DNA of 64,000 nucleotides from Dryas octopetala (lineage: Eukaryota; Streptophyta; Magnoliopsida; Rosales; Rosaceae): NCBI GenBank assembly GCA_963921425.1, contig OY992836.1, positions 13,967,614 to 14,031,613 of the forward strand, given 5' to 3'. This document shows positions 1 to 12,209 of the stretch, in pieces (the first letter of the stretch is position 1; each line of letters starts with the position of its first letter). Under the pieces are notes generated by a model. That model was not told the DNA's origin. It worked only from the letters and a program-made list of their open reading frames with translations, and ran no database searches. The position numbers were made by a program, and so were the translations under genes.

Positions 1-3000
1 CAAAGTGGAAATAGGCCATAATGGAGGTTCATAGATATGTCTTGTCGATACTTTTAATTGAGAAAACAGTGGGTATAGCTCTGAAAGCTCAGGTTCCCAT
101 TTTCCCCAATAATCCATCTCAGAAGTTTTTCCAGTTCAAGAAACTCATCAAGTATACATACTAAAATCAGGAAAATGTGAGAACACTGATTGCTAGCTAA
201 CAAAAATAATTAAACGACCTTGAAACAAAATACATATTAATTTAGAAAGCTACCTTTTTGAACGCTTGTGTCTTGGGTTCAGTCTCAATCCCAGCATTTT
301 ACCATCACCACTCATCTCAAGCCCCATCTTTACAAACCATCCCAAACAAAAGTAAATTTCAGTGAGGCAGAAACAGCACCAAGAAACAAGAAAAAAGAGA
401 ACCCAGAAAGCAGAGGAAAATATAATTACCATTACACTCCAGAAAAGCCAGTGAAACCAGGATGGAGTATTTGACAGATGAAAAAAGACCCACCAGTCCA
501 AAAGAGACCAAATATCTCTCAAAGGCCTCTAATTAGACTCCAAAACTTGAACTTGTCCAGTAGCATTTCACCAAGCAAGAGGTTCCAGGAAGTACCCACA
601 AAGTGATCAGTTCCTGCTAAAAGAGTCTGAACATTGGAGAGTTGAAACGGTTTCATAAAACCCACAAAAAAGACTCAAAAAAGATAGCCCTTTTGACCAG
701 TGAGCTTCTCTTTCAAGATACTCCCTCTAAATTTACTAGCTTTTGCAATGGAGGAGGTTGGCTTTTCGTTAAAAGAAGCAAAAACCAGCTCGTGGGCTTT
801 GATGGAAGAAGAAAGTTCGCATGGACTTACGCTAGAAATAATGGTAGACCCCTGAATGTCAAAGTGTCCAAAAGTGGACAATTTTCACTCAACCAGAGGA
901 CAAAGGAGAGGAAGATAAATAGTGGCTGTGAGAGTATGCGTGAGTTAGATTGTATTATTTTTATTTCATAAAATAAGAACCCAAAATTTTCCACATTCTC
1001 TTCTCTTGTTGGGAAGCAAGTGGGAGTTGGTGACCGCCCCTCCACCTTTGTCCCATACTGCTATATAAATGGTCTAGTATATGGCTATGGCTACATATGG
1101 TGCATTATATTGCATGTCATAGCTAATTTGCTATGCAAGTATGTACTGAAAAAAAAAATCCTCCAAAATATGTAAAGTTGCAAACCATACTCAAAATTAC
1201 TGCCATACTGTTAATGTCACATCAAATTTTCTACATCTAAAGTTATGTATGTAAGATGGAACATTACTCTGTGAATGATAATATACCACCAATTCATGAG
1301 ATTAACTAAAGAGTTTAAGCAACATCAGTTGCATGCTATTTTAGGATGAAAAGTAAGAACAAAGTCATTCAATATGTTTATACTGTTAAGTCCAATATAC
1401 ATAGACATAACTTGGGATTATATGTTTGTGTGACGATGATGGTTCAAAAGGGGTGAGTGAGTGATTCAAAATTAAGACAATAATTGCGGGCAGAAACAAA
1501 AAATGGGTTATGTCCAATTATGACTCGCTAACAAATGTTTTGGTTTTAGAAGAAAAAAGCAAAGCACCCATCGAAAGGGATGAAAGGTGAGGGATAAAGG
1601 AGACATAGGATGCTTGAAAGGAATTGAAGATTTGTGAGCTTTCTCTTTGTCAAAATCTCTTTTTGGAGAAAATAGGAGATGCCCAAATTGTCCTTGAGTG
1701 TCCAGTAGACTAACGTTTGTCACAGAATCCCCACAATAAAATATGCTTATATTATATGGGAGCTTGACCTTTTCCAATACCAATACAAAAGAAAGAGATG
1801 ATGGCATGGCAGTGTGTGTGGTAAGGTGGCCAGGTCTCTCTTTTTGTCGTGATATTTACCCTTTTTTTGTTGTTGTCAAAGTCGTGATATTCACCTAATT
1901 GGGCAAAAGAAAAAGGAAAGGTTTCATTTTTCAGTTTTCACTGCAAAACTTTTCATTGAATTGTTTAGTAGTTGTTTACTGGGTACCTTTTTAATTTTTG
2001 TATTGAGATTGCAGAAACCAAAAGTCTAGTGTAACTACATGAGTTTGCAAAGTGTATTAGAATGAAAATATGGGTTTAGTCCAAAAATCAAGATATAGGA
2101 AAGGTTAAGAAGGAAAAGTGGAAAACAGAAAGATACCAGCATTTTTTTTTTGAGTGTTGCTTCAAAGTCGAGTAATGCACGTAAGCAATTCTCAACTATA
2201 CATTGATGCGTGTGAGTAATTCTCAACCATAGATTTATGTGGGACTTAAGTTAATCAACGGATGACAATCATCCATATCCGTGTTTCAATTTCTTGTGCC
2301 CAAGAAGAAACAGCATGATCGCTATCAAAATATTAATAGCCTTAGGTGATATGAAAATGACTTATATTATTAACTGCTTTATGTTTGGTTTATTAGCATC
2401 AGATTAATGTTTTCAATGTTATCTTTGCTCGGGGATTCTTCATTTGGGGTTGAGGGTAGAGACAGAATATACATGGTTCCTTTTGGACCCATCTGCCATA
2501 TTTAAGTTCCATTGCTGGGGGTTGAAGTCATATATTAGTCCCAATAAATAAACAAATGAAACTTCTATTTTATCTTATTATCAAGTGTTTGTACAAGTCA
2601 GATGGATGGTTTCTCAATGCCAAAATTGTCAGAATACCGAGTACAAAAAAAATTGTGTTTTCAATTGTAGAGTAGGAGAATCTTTAATTTTTCAAATCAA
2701 AACTGACAGACATGCTTCATGGAACACTGGAGTTATCTGTTGCATTTAATGATATTCTTTAATCATGGACCACAAAAAATGACATCCTTTCTACAATGAT
2801 CTAAGAGACCAAAGACAAAGAGTTCCATGCTACTGAGATTTTCATGGAAAGTTGTTAGTTTCCCAAACAGAGGATTAGGTTGGACAATCATGTGTCTTGG
2901 ATTTTAAATCAATAAAACGTCTGTCATATAGCCAAGCTTGGTTTTACCAAGATGTCAAGCACCAAATGCAACTGGAATGGTAAGAGAAGACAAATTAGAA

Positions 3001-5640
3001 GTGTAGGGGAAATATGTTTGAAATTCAAAAGAAGCTCATAAAATTGGAAGGAAACTGCAGCTTCTGAACCATGTGGGACTTTGTTTTTGTTGCTTTCACT
3101 ATAATTTCCTATTTTTTATATGAAAACGATAAATAAGCTAGAATGTGTTCTGTTAGAATGAACTGCATCATGAGAAGCAAAATTTTGTACAGACATAAAC
3201 CATATAAGAGCTTCATCATTGTGACCCAATATTTGTTCACACTACTGTGGGCAACACCAAGTGATTGAGCAAATTCTTGGCTGAAGGGTAACTTCTGTTA
3301 TCATTCATTAATCATTCAATGATTTAGTGGTACTTTTTGTTCTTGTTATTGATACCAATATGTTCAACATTTAGAGAAGCAATGCAATGATTCACATTGG
3401 GAAATTCCTCTTTGTTTATAGCTTGATTTTATGCTTGGTATTAAATGTTAGAAACCTCTGTATATCAAGCTAATAGTACCATTGTTACATGTAACCTCAT
3501 TTTGCATATTGAGAAACAAATAAATGCAATTTCATTTCATCTTACAAACCAACAAAGAAGTGAGAAATGAGAATTTGAGGTTTGAAACATCGAACATCTT
3601 GCATGTCTAATACCATATTAAATAATAGACTATAAAAACTTGAACACGTAGAGACTTAATCAATAATGTGTATCAAATTAACACTAAAACAACAAAAAAT
3701 GAGTTTTTAAATAAGAAAAGGACTAGTCAAAGGTGTTTCATTGTTGGAAAGATGGAAGTGCCCAAATCATCACATAGCTAAACATGAAGCTGCAGAAGCA
3801 TGCCTCTGGATGTGAGGCTGGTGGTGATGGCACGAGTGGGGACTGGTGGGTGAGTTGCCTCGAGTTGGCAAAAACTAAATCCACATAAAATGTCGTTTAG
3901 CTAATAGATAAGTAGCTATGAGAGGGAGAGAGAGCTAGCGTTTGTGTAAATTCACTAAATTGTAATGGCGGGAAAATGGGGAAGAGGCCTTTTTACATGC
4001 AAGACCCTGCTTTGGGTTGGGGAAGGTGAAGAAGAATCCCACAAGAGGGACACAAAAAGCAGAACTTTCCAAAGACATTTGGACAAGTGAGTCAATGCCA
4101 ATCATAACCAGCAAAAGGCACACACATCTCTCCCTCCTAAATTGTCCCACACATCTCTCTCTCTTAAGGTGGATGGTCCAATGTCAAAAGGGTAATGGGT
4201 GGAGTTGCCTAGCTACTAATTGATTGATCCTGATGTGATAATTTATGCTTGGAAAAATCATTATGTAATTAATATTTTTCCACTCAAATAAATAAAAATC
4301 ATGTTCAAAAAGTTTGGTTATAAGAGATTTATTAGGTGCCTCTAGTTCTCTTAAGTGATACTCAAAGCCATCACCCACTTTTGGTTTGTGCTATGTTTCC
4401 TAGTCATGGTCATGGACTGGTCCATGGTACATGCAAGGCATGGGTCTTGTCTGTGCTTGCCATTAGCTCCAAACTAATTAAAGTTACATGTATACACAGT
4501 GCTGTCAGGCAGGCACTGGGTTTGCCGTTTTGGTTACAAATTAAAGCTTCCTGTGAGTGTGAGAAGGGAATCGGCGGATATATATGTCCTTTTGTCAAAT
4601 GAATTTTGGCAAAACGCCAGTTTAGTGTCTTTGCCATCAAATTAATTGGCAGGGATATTCACAACTTGGTTAACATGCCTTATCATCGTCCAAGGGTCCA
4701 AGGCCATAGGGGATAAGAAAACAAACAGTTTGACATACATAATTGGTGTAAGGTAAGGCAGATAACTTAATCTCTTTTCCCTCAATTTATACTTTTTTTT
4801 TTTTGGGGTATTAATAAATAACCTTATGGTGTTAATGGTGTCATACTATGAATTTGAATATAAAAAAAAAAAAAAAAAACACTTGGCCATGAACTATGAG
4901 ACATTCATTGAATTTGTCTATAGGGTAAGAGAAACATGTAATGCTTCAAACACAAATTACTTACGGTGATTTTATTGGTGAATTACTGAATTAGGCTTCT
5001 TACTCATTGTTGGTTGAGCTGGCATGTATTTTGTTCCCCAACCACGCCAGTCATTGATGTGCAATTAAGGAAGCAGATCGAAACACAATGCGAGCTCCCC
5101 TGGGTCAACCCTTTGCATATGGATAGCATGAATAATGTGATACCCATCAATATTAACCCTGTCAAAGCAAAAAGAAAAGTGAAAGTCGGTTGATACCTGG
5201 TGAAGAAGTCTCTAAGTTCATATTGAGAGAATGTTACCAAAATAGTTGTATCATCTTCTGGCACTTCTTGGTCATCATCCTTAATAGTCCTGTGATTTAC
5301 CGGCTTCATGTCATACTCAAAACATTTTGTACAGGTGCTATTATTGGTGTGAGTGAATAGCATCATAAGCCATCACTGATGAATTGTTAGAAAGATTAGT
5401 TGGCATCATTCCCAATTCCCACCTAAATCAGAACTCAAGAATCTCAAATGCTAAACTCTTTCCAAAACTACAAGGCTATAAAGGTCTATTTATAGGTTTT
5501 GAGGTTTTGAGGAACACCAAAGTTGTAATTGAAAACCAATGTCAAAAAGAAATAGAGAGAAATAGAGAATATAGGAGAAAAAATTGAGAAAGATCGAGAA
5601 TGAGAGTCAAACGGATCAGACCAAAAAGGAAAAGAGAATC
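1..5640. other. Left intergenic region without a supported gene
   Basis: No open reading frame here resembles a protein family I recognise, and none joins convincingly across splice sites. The region is AT-rich with several poly(A)/poly(T) runs (for example 4861-4880). One micro-insertion with flanking direct repeats lies at 1846-1895. A hydrophobic minus-strand frame at 250-522 ends in a possible GT donor near 253-254, but no downstream exon keeps it open. A gene leaving the left edge is therefore possible but unsupported. Confidence 0.5.
1846..1895 (-). repeat. Micro-insertion with target-site duplication
   Basis: A 15-bp direct repeat (1846-1860 and 1881-1895, 14/15 identical) flanks a 20-bp insert at 1861-1880. 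On the minus strand the insert reads TTTGACAACAACAAAAAAAG. Confidence 0.55.
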
Positions 5641-5649
5641 AAACGGGTC

Positions 5650-5760
5650 AGCCCACGGATCAGGTCCTGGGTCAAGATCTGGGTCGAGCCCAGCTCACTT
5701 AATAAGAGGCGGGAAAGCTGAAGCCCAACGGACAGGGTTTTTGGGCTTTCACCGTTCTCT
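5650..5760 (+). promoter_or_regulatory. Proteasome gene promoter with four TGGGCY (site II) motifs
   Basis: Four TGGGCY hexamers lie within 100 bp. Three are on the minus strand (5650-5655, 5687-5692, 5722-5727) and one is on the plus strand (5742-5747). They stand just upstream of a CT-rich leader at about 5752-5800. Site II motifs bind TCP-class factors and are typical of plant housekeeping promoters such as ribosomal and proteasome genes. Their position directly before the inferred leader exon of the beta-3 gene supports this reading. The transcription start is not directly visible. Confidence 0.55.
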
Positions 5761-5828
5761 CTCAGTCTCTCTTCGTCTTCGCTTTCCTTCTCCTCTGCCC
5801 TGCGTTTGGCTCTGAGTCAGATCACAAG
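5750..5828 (+). other. Likely 5' leader exon of the proteasome beta-3 gene
   Basis: A CT-rich stretch with no useful ORF ends at ...ATCACAAG followed by GTAAAAAG, a good donor at 5829. The matching acceptor is probably the CAG ending at 6883, which would leave a second leader exon of only 20 nt (6884-6903) holding the first two codons. The 5' limit is approximate. Confidence 0.45.
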
Positions 5829-6290
5829 GTAAAAAGCCTACTCTTTTCCTCTCCTTCTTCGGGTACAAACCTTAACAACTCTCGCACTGGTATTTGTTTT
5901 TCTGCTGACTTTGAGTTTCGGATGCTTCTATGATAATTGTTTTTTCTCTATTTGAGATTCACTGTTTTTTTTTTTTTTTTTTTTTTTGTATATGTGGAAT
6001 CAGTTTATGCTTGTACTTTCTGAATTCCCTGTTTGGTTTCTGGTAATGCGTTGGAAAATTAGTCAAATTACTGCAACGAGAGTGTTCATAGTGGAGGATA
6101 TGGAACTGGGCTCATTTTTTTTTTTTTTGTTAAAGTGATGAAAGGAACTGGCACTGTTGATGGGAAGGAATTTGAGTGTTCTTGTATTGAATCAATACCT
6201 AACAGGAAGTGGGTTTCTTGTTTGAGCTTCAATGGGGCTGGGTAAAGGTCTGATTTTTGTGTGTTTTATTTGGGTAAAGTTTCAATGAGC

Positions 6291-6510
6291 TTCAAGTTGC
6301 ACTCTTGTGGAACACTGGAGCTACAAGGAAAGTTGGGTGAATTGAGATTAAAATGGTAGTGTACATCATAGGGCTGATCCTTGACATGACTGTAATGGCA
6401 TTCAAGTTGCACTCTTGTGGAACACTGGAGCTACAAGGAAAGTTGGGTGAATTGAGATTAAAATGGTAGTGTACATCATAGGGCTGATCCTTGACATGAC
6501 TGTAATGGCA
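6291..6510 (+). repeat. Exact 110-bp tandem duplication
   Basis: Positions 6291-6400 and 6401-6510 are identical over all 110 bases, and 2 further bases match beyond the second copy. The duplication lies in the inferred leader intron of the proteasome gene. Complete identity means either a very recent event or an assembly artefact. Confidence 0.95.
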
Positions 6511-6897
6511 TTATCCATGTGGAAGTTCATTATTTGTTTGTTGCCAGGAGCTGACTTTATGTATGCATGTATGTGTGTGTAAGGACTTTGAATGATGTTG
6601 CCCCTAGTATTTGGCAATTAAATTAATACCAAGTATTTGAAACCTCTTTCAAGAAACATGTCAACCAAACGCAATCCGTAGTAATTTGAAAATAGTTCTC
6701 AAAATTAATCCCAAGCATGGCTTTGATTATTAAAATGACTTAGAAAGCAATTCAGATTTTTAGATTGTATTCTAACTATTGGCAATTGTATCCAGATCGC
6801 AAACCGAACAGGCCCTTAGGGATCATATTGTTAGCTTCTTGTGCAAAAGCAATCATCCTCTCCATTAACTCAAAGTGATTCAGTGGACTAATCTCTG

Positions 6898-9512
6898 ATG
6901 TCGGTAGGTTGAAGCTTGCATTACACACAAATGCATAGGGTTACATATACAAATGGAATTGACATTTGTTTAAAATGGATACAGATCTTCGAGTACAATG
7001 GGAGTGCTCTAGTCGCAATGGTGGGGAAGAACTGCTTTGCCATTGCAAGCGATCGAAGACTTGGTGTTCAGCTCCAGACAGTTGCCACCGATTTCCAGAG
7101 AATTCATAGAGTCCACGATAGGCTCTTCATTGGCCTCTCTGGCCTTGCCACCGATGCTCAGACCCTGTATGCTCCTCCTATTGCTCCCTCTCACTTTATT
7201 TCATATAAATTTATTTGTTTATACATATATATAAACTTTTGTGGATTGTGCTTTTGGTTGACGATAAAGGTATCAGAGGCTTATGTTCCGGCACAAGCTG
7301 TACCAGCTTCGCGAAGAGAGGGATATGAAGCCCGAGACTTTTGCCAGTCTCGTCTCTGCTATTCTTTATGAGAAAAGGTTTGGAATGATTGGCTGCAACT
7401 TCTGATCACCTGAAGTTCAACACTTAAACACTTTAGTACTTTTTTTTAAGAGAACAATTTATTACTTCATTATTGTTTTTTTCTTAACTGTTTTGATTGC
7501 CACGTTTATCACCATCATCGTCGTTATCATCCCTATCTGACCCCCTTTTGTAGAAACTTAAGCAATTTCTTCTTGCAACACATACTTCCAGAATGCCTTT
7601 GTGTTTTCTTTTATTCTTTATTTGATGGTCATTAACAATTTTAGCTTAATATGAATATTGATGTTCGTAAAATCATGTTAATATCATATGAATTTATCAA
7701 TAACTACAAATGTTTTATTCCTTTTTGTAATTTAGATTTGGTCCATACTTCTGTCAGCCTGTGATTGCTGGATTGGGAGATGAAGACAAGCCATTCATCT
7801 GCACAATGGATTCAATTGGAGCCAAGTAAGTTTATTTTTTGCTTTTGTTTTCTTTTCTGACTTTCTCACAATTTTAGAGCTGCTGAGATGATGAGGATTA
7901 CTTAAAAATTTCATCAATCTTCCTAGATAGAATAAATATGCATGCTTATTCTTTTTTTTTACTATATATGTTTATACACATTTTCCATCTTGTAGTGATA
8001 TTATTTGTGTTCTGTATATGCAGGGAACTAGCAAAGGATTTTGTTGTTGCTGGCACTGCATCAGAGTCCCTTTATGGTGCTTGTGAGGCAATGTTCAAGC
8101 CTGATATGGTTTGTTGCTGTATTCTTTCCAAATGGGCAGTCAAGATTTGTTATTTGATCTGCTTATATTTTTTTCGTATTTGAGATTTTCAGTTTTATAT
8201 ACTTTAGATATTCTCGGAAATCATATATGTTTAATATAATTAGCATTCAAGAACTTGACACTCCACGCTGTCAAAGGCCATTGTGGTTCATATTTTAATT
8301 TAATAAATTTGTGTTCATCGTAACTACTGAAAGTAGCAGAGAAAGGAGCAATAAAAACCAAGAAAAAACAAAGCTTAGAGATCTCTTAAGTTGTAATTTG
8401 TATCTTGTCAGCAGCGAAGTGGTACATAAACAAAAACATATATGGAGATAACAATTGGCTCCATCACCAACTGAGCTTTATTAATCATTCACATGATTTT
8501 TAGGGGCTTATGTCATGGTTGAATTTATTACTTGCTAATCACATCGTTGTGTTGGTGTTTGCTGCTACTACTGCTAAATTGGTCCTCCTATTTGTCTTCT
8601 TACTACTGGGAGCAACTCTAACAACAGTATATTTACTAATTGTCACTCAGGAACCAGAGGAATTGTTTGAGACCGTCTCTCAAGCATTGCTATCATCAGT
8701 AGATCGAGATTGTCTGAGTGGGTGGGGAGGCCATGTCTATGTTGTGTAAGCCTTTTCATACCCCTTGACTTTGTCTTTATAAGCAATATCTATATGAACT
8801 TTCAGACCAAAAAAAAAATCTATATGAACTGTGTTATATATTAAAATAGGTAATGGATTAAAGAAGAGCCATGCATTATAAGATTGTACTTTTCCTTTTT
8901 GTCTTTCATACTTGGAATTAAGCAGGTATAAGATTCCAAATTCATTTCTTCCATCTTCTTAGCTGCCCAAAAAGCAACTATTCTTTCTCTGTTTCGGCTT
9001 AATACAATGAGGAAAAGAATTTGTCATTGCAATAACTCTGATTGTAAAATTGTGCTTCGTCATAATATGATTAATGCTATGTAAGAAGCTGAGAATGTCA
9101 TTTGTCCTGAAGCCATATTGTTGTTATGATTCTTGTGACTGCTGTGAAGCTGCCTTGAAAGAAGAGACAATAATTTTAACAATGGCTACCATAACTTGCA
9201 TTCAGTTATCATTTTGTTGCTGATGAAATAGAGCATTAATTGAAGCTTTTCCCCCATCTTGTTAGAGTTGTTAAATATCCCAGGACACAAATTCCATGGT
9301 GGACTGAATTTTTAATCCATTTTAGTGGTTTCTTGTTCATTCATATTATCTCTTCTCCCTATATTATAACTTCTCGTTAGTAAGATTTATAAGGGGTTTT
9401 TCGTTTTTCTCTTATATGAGAGGTAATTACTACCGTTTAAAATGTGTATTCACATTACTGCAGAACACCAACTGAATTGAAGGAGAGGATCTTGAAGGGA
9501 AGAATGGACTGA
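6898..9512 (+). CDS. PBC1: 20S proteasome subunit beta type-3
   Basis: This gene encodes the beta-3 subunit of the 20S proteasome core, one of the non-catalytic beta subunits, acting in the cytosol and nucleus. Seven coding exons rebuild an open frame: 6898-6903, 6985-7166, 7270-7377, 7736-7825, 8024-8108, 8651-8745 and 9464-9512. All introns are GT-AG. The product is 204 aa, the same length as Arabidopsis PBC1. It starts [20 protein letters not shown] and ends [10 protein letters not shown]. Family landmarks include [52 protein letters not shown] and [19 protein letters not shown]. There is no propeptide and no catalytic N-terminal Thr, as expected for beta-3. The start rests on a two-codon exon (ATG TCG, then GTAGGT) that restores the conserved N terminus. 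Without it the first usable Met would be at MVGKN, which would truncate a conserved strand. The gene could equally be called PBC2. Confidence 0.96.
8788..8830 (+). repeat. Micro-insertion with target-site duplication
   Basis: A perfect 13-bp direct repeat (8788-8800 and 8818-8830) flanks the 17-bp insert TTCAGACCAAAAAAAAA (8801-8817). It lies in the last intron of the proteasome gene. Confidence 0.65.
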
Positions 9513-10440
9513 CCTTGCGGAATGCCTTTAGTAAATCCTTTTAAATCTCGATCATGCTGCTGCATTATTCACTCCCATGTTTATGTAGCTTTGACTTGAA
9601 TGGGCAGCCACAAGCTTTCGCTTTCTTGGTGACTGAAGGCCCCTTTATGTGGTGGCTAAATTTACTGTAGTTCGACAAATATATAAAGTTGGATAATCAG
9701 ATTTTATATTAGGTTGTCACTTTGAGGAAATATTGGGAATTCAGCTGCGCTTGAAGTTGTGCAATTAGCATGCTCTTGAATGTTCATTTTTCCATGAAAT
9801 ACACATTTATTCGGATTTATTTGTTCCTGTTTTAAGTTTTGCATCAGCTAGCTAGTCTTTTTCTTTAACCATGAATGGCAAACTGCATATTGCAGCTACT
9901 GCTTGATGAATTATTAGTCCTGTTAATTTTAAAGCAAGGACTGGCTTTATTAGCTTTAGAATAAAGCCGCAAAGGGTTCCAAAATAGAATAGGAATAGCA
10001 CATTAAAACAAAAGGTTAAAGTATAATTTCTCCCACAAGAGGTCAGATTAGGCTTCCGAAACTGTCCTGCAACTGCCATCATGTTTACTTACTCAGAATT
10101 TAGCCTACTTCCAAATTTCCAATGTTGTAAAAGGCTATAGCAGACTACAGCAGGTGATGTTTACCACCAATTTGGTTAATTTTTATGCTGAAATGGGCAT
10201 TGACTAATATAATAAGAATTAATTAATACAATAATAAATCCTTACAACTGTCTTGCAGAAGTTAAATAAAATAATAATAAAAAAAAGAAGTTAATAAAAT
10301 AATAAAAATGTTTACCGGACAAAAAAATACGAAAAATGCAGTTGTAGTTCCGTACGTTGCTATCTTCGAAAGACAGGGACTTGGTACTTTGTAGGAGTAG
10401 TTAGAGATCACATGGGAACCTGAGTTAGTAGCCTAGTACA
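9513..10440. other. 3' flank of the proteasome gene, no further gene
   Basis: Downstream of the stop codon there is AT-rich sequence that probably includes the 3' UTR. A minus-strand frame at 9852-10082 matches nothing I recognise and has ordinary intergenic composition. Confidence 0.5.
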
Positions 10441-10450
10441 GTTCAGTAAA

Positions 10451-10496
10451 CCACCCACCTAGCTTCTTCTTTTTTGGCCAATCACCCAACTAGCTT
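10451..10496 (-). repeat. Micro-insertion with target-site duplication
   Basis: A 15-bp direct repeat (10451-10465 and 10482-10496, 13/15) flanks a 16-bp insert, which reads TTGGCCAAAAAAGAAG on the minus strand. It directly abuts the left end of the hAT-like element at 10498. Confidence 0.5.
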
Positions 10497-11811
10497 TTAA
10501 GAGTGTGCATGGTTCCGAAAAATTAAACTATAAAAGAATAACAGTAATCAAATTAATATTTTCGAAATAACAAATTTGAGAACCAAAATCAAACCAAGTT
10601 TAGCCCAATCTGACTGGTTTGGTTAACCATAAATATTAGTTTGGATGGTTTGGTTATTCGGAAACTAGATAACAACTGAGCCAATATATAATAAATATAT
10701 ACAAAATTATAAACATATATAAACTATAATAGAGAATTTGGTTTATTTTATAATTAATAGGTATTAAAAAGGTTCATTGATTTTAACTACTAAATTTTAA
10801 TAATTTTTTAGTTTATGTACCAAAATTAAATAGTATTTTAGATTAGATACTAGTTGAAAAGTCAAACAAAATAATAAAATAAAAGATATTATAATTTACA
10901 AATATTACATCACATGCCACTATAATAAAAAAATAAAAAAAATATTATATCACAAATATTACATTAATTTATACTATATTGTATTAAAAGAAAAATCAAT
11001 CCAGTCACAACTTAACTGTGACTATCTTGGTAAATTAAAAGAGACAACTCACACTACTATACTATGTATTATTTTGAGTAAAAGTATTATTTTGATATCT
11101 ATTTATACTATATTGTTGTATAATTTTTCTAAAAAAAATTCAATTAAGTTACAACTTAACTATGATTGTCTCACAACTTAGATGTGACTGTCGTTTAGTC
11201 ACAACTAAATTTGAAGTTGTGAGTGTCGTACAGTCACAACTAAATGTGAAGTTGAGACTACATTAGCAAATTTTCAAGATAATATAAAAGCCTCAAGGGC
11301 AATTTTGTCAAAACCTTATAAATTTTAACTAACACTCATCATATGTGGGCCAAATGACAAAAATGTCAAATGAAAAAGGCTCAAATCAAAGGAGCTAACA
11401 TATTTGTGATCTAATTTAAAAAAGGGAAAATGTTAGCAAAAGGACTACAAATATACCCCTATTTTTAGTTGAGAATCTCGATTTCACTTTGATTCAATTA
11501 AGGATTATAATTTTTCAAATGGCTCAATCAAGCACATTTCGTCATGTCTGTCACATTTACCGTTAAGAATTGGTCACGTGACCAATTTATAAGGGCAAAA
11601 AAGTCTTTTTTCCCCTTCCCTCCCTTCCCCTCCCCTCCCCTCTTTTTTCTCTTGTATCTCTGCGCGCCATCCCCCCTCCCCCACCCGTCCCAGCCTTGGC
11701 CCCATCCAGCTCCACCACCCCAACCCAGCCCCGGCCCCGGCCCCATCGCAAAACCCAGTCACACCCAGCCCCGGCGCCATCTCTCATATCTCTACGCGCC
11801 ATCCCTCTCCC

Positions 11812-11980
11812 TACACAGTGAATCCAAGCTTAGACTTCTTTCCGTAATCAACGGAGAGATGCTCCAGGAGAAGGTGTTGAAGGCGTCGTCGCCGCGGCCG
11901 ATGGTCTTGTCGCTCGGCATTTGGCCATTGGGCTGGATGCCATGCTCCAGGCAGTAGAGCTCCCAACAGGCATTGCCCAC
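11812..11980 (-). pseudogene. Captured alpha-tubulin gene fragment inside the Pack-MULE
   Basis: On the minus strand, from 11980 downward, translation gives [20 protein letters not shown] followed by [17 protein letters not shown], which is alpha-tubulin residues 16 to 52. At about 11871 the sequence jumps to [19 protein letters not shown], which is alpha-tubulin residues about 153 to 171, in a different frame. It then stops matching. Roughly 100 codons between the two blocks are missing. The fragment has no start codon, no remaining tubulin body and a frame change at the junction, so it is not a functional tubulin. Differences from the usual plant sequence include N for D at 33, R for G at 44 and H for R at 156. 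Confidence 0.88.
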
Positions 11981-12189
11981 TTAGTGCGGCTGGGGCTGGA
12001 TTTGACTGGGTTTTGCGACGGGGTCAGGGCTGGGTTGGGGTGGTGGAGCTGGATGGGGCCAGGGCTGGGCTGGGCTGGGACTGGTGGGGGAGGGGGGAGG
12101 GATAGCGATGGTATAGGGGGAGGAGGGGGCGGGGATGGGTGACTGTGACGGGGAGGGGGAGCTGGCTGGTGGGCAGAGAGAAAAGAGAA

Positions 12190-12209
12190 GGGGGAGGGGA
12201 GGGGAGGGG
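12190..12209 (+). other. Predicted G-quadruplex tract in a MULE arm
   Basis: Four runs of at least four G are separated by single A residues (12190-12209). The left arm carries the C-rich counterpart around 11617-11641. Both ends of the element could therefore form G4 structures on opposite strands. Confidence 0.6.

Noticed and set aside
1-165. Minus-strand frame reading ILDEFLELEKLLRWIIGENG
   Set aside because: It looks coding by eye, but no start or upstream exon in the right phase is available and it stops within the window. The evidence is too weak to list as a gene.
250-522. Minus-strand frame of 90 residues with hydrophobic segments and a basic end, next to a possible donor near 253
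   Set aside because: Composition is Trp/Phe-rich like chance translation of A-rich DNA. Both nearby acceptors lead to stops within a few codons, and I recognise no family.
5004-5366. Minus-strand 120-residue frame
   Set aside because: No recognisable domain, no splice partners, and a single hydrophobic stretch only. It may be repeat-derived, but no element boundary could be set.
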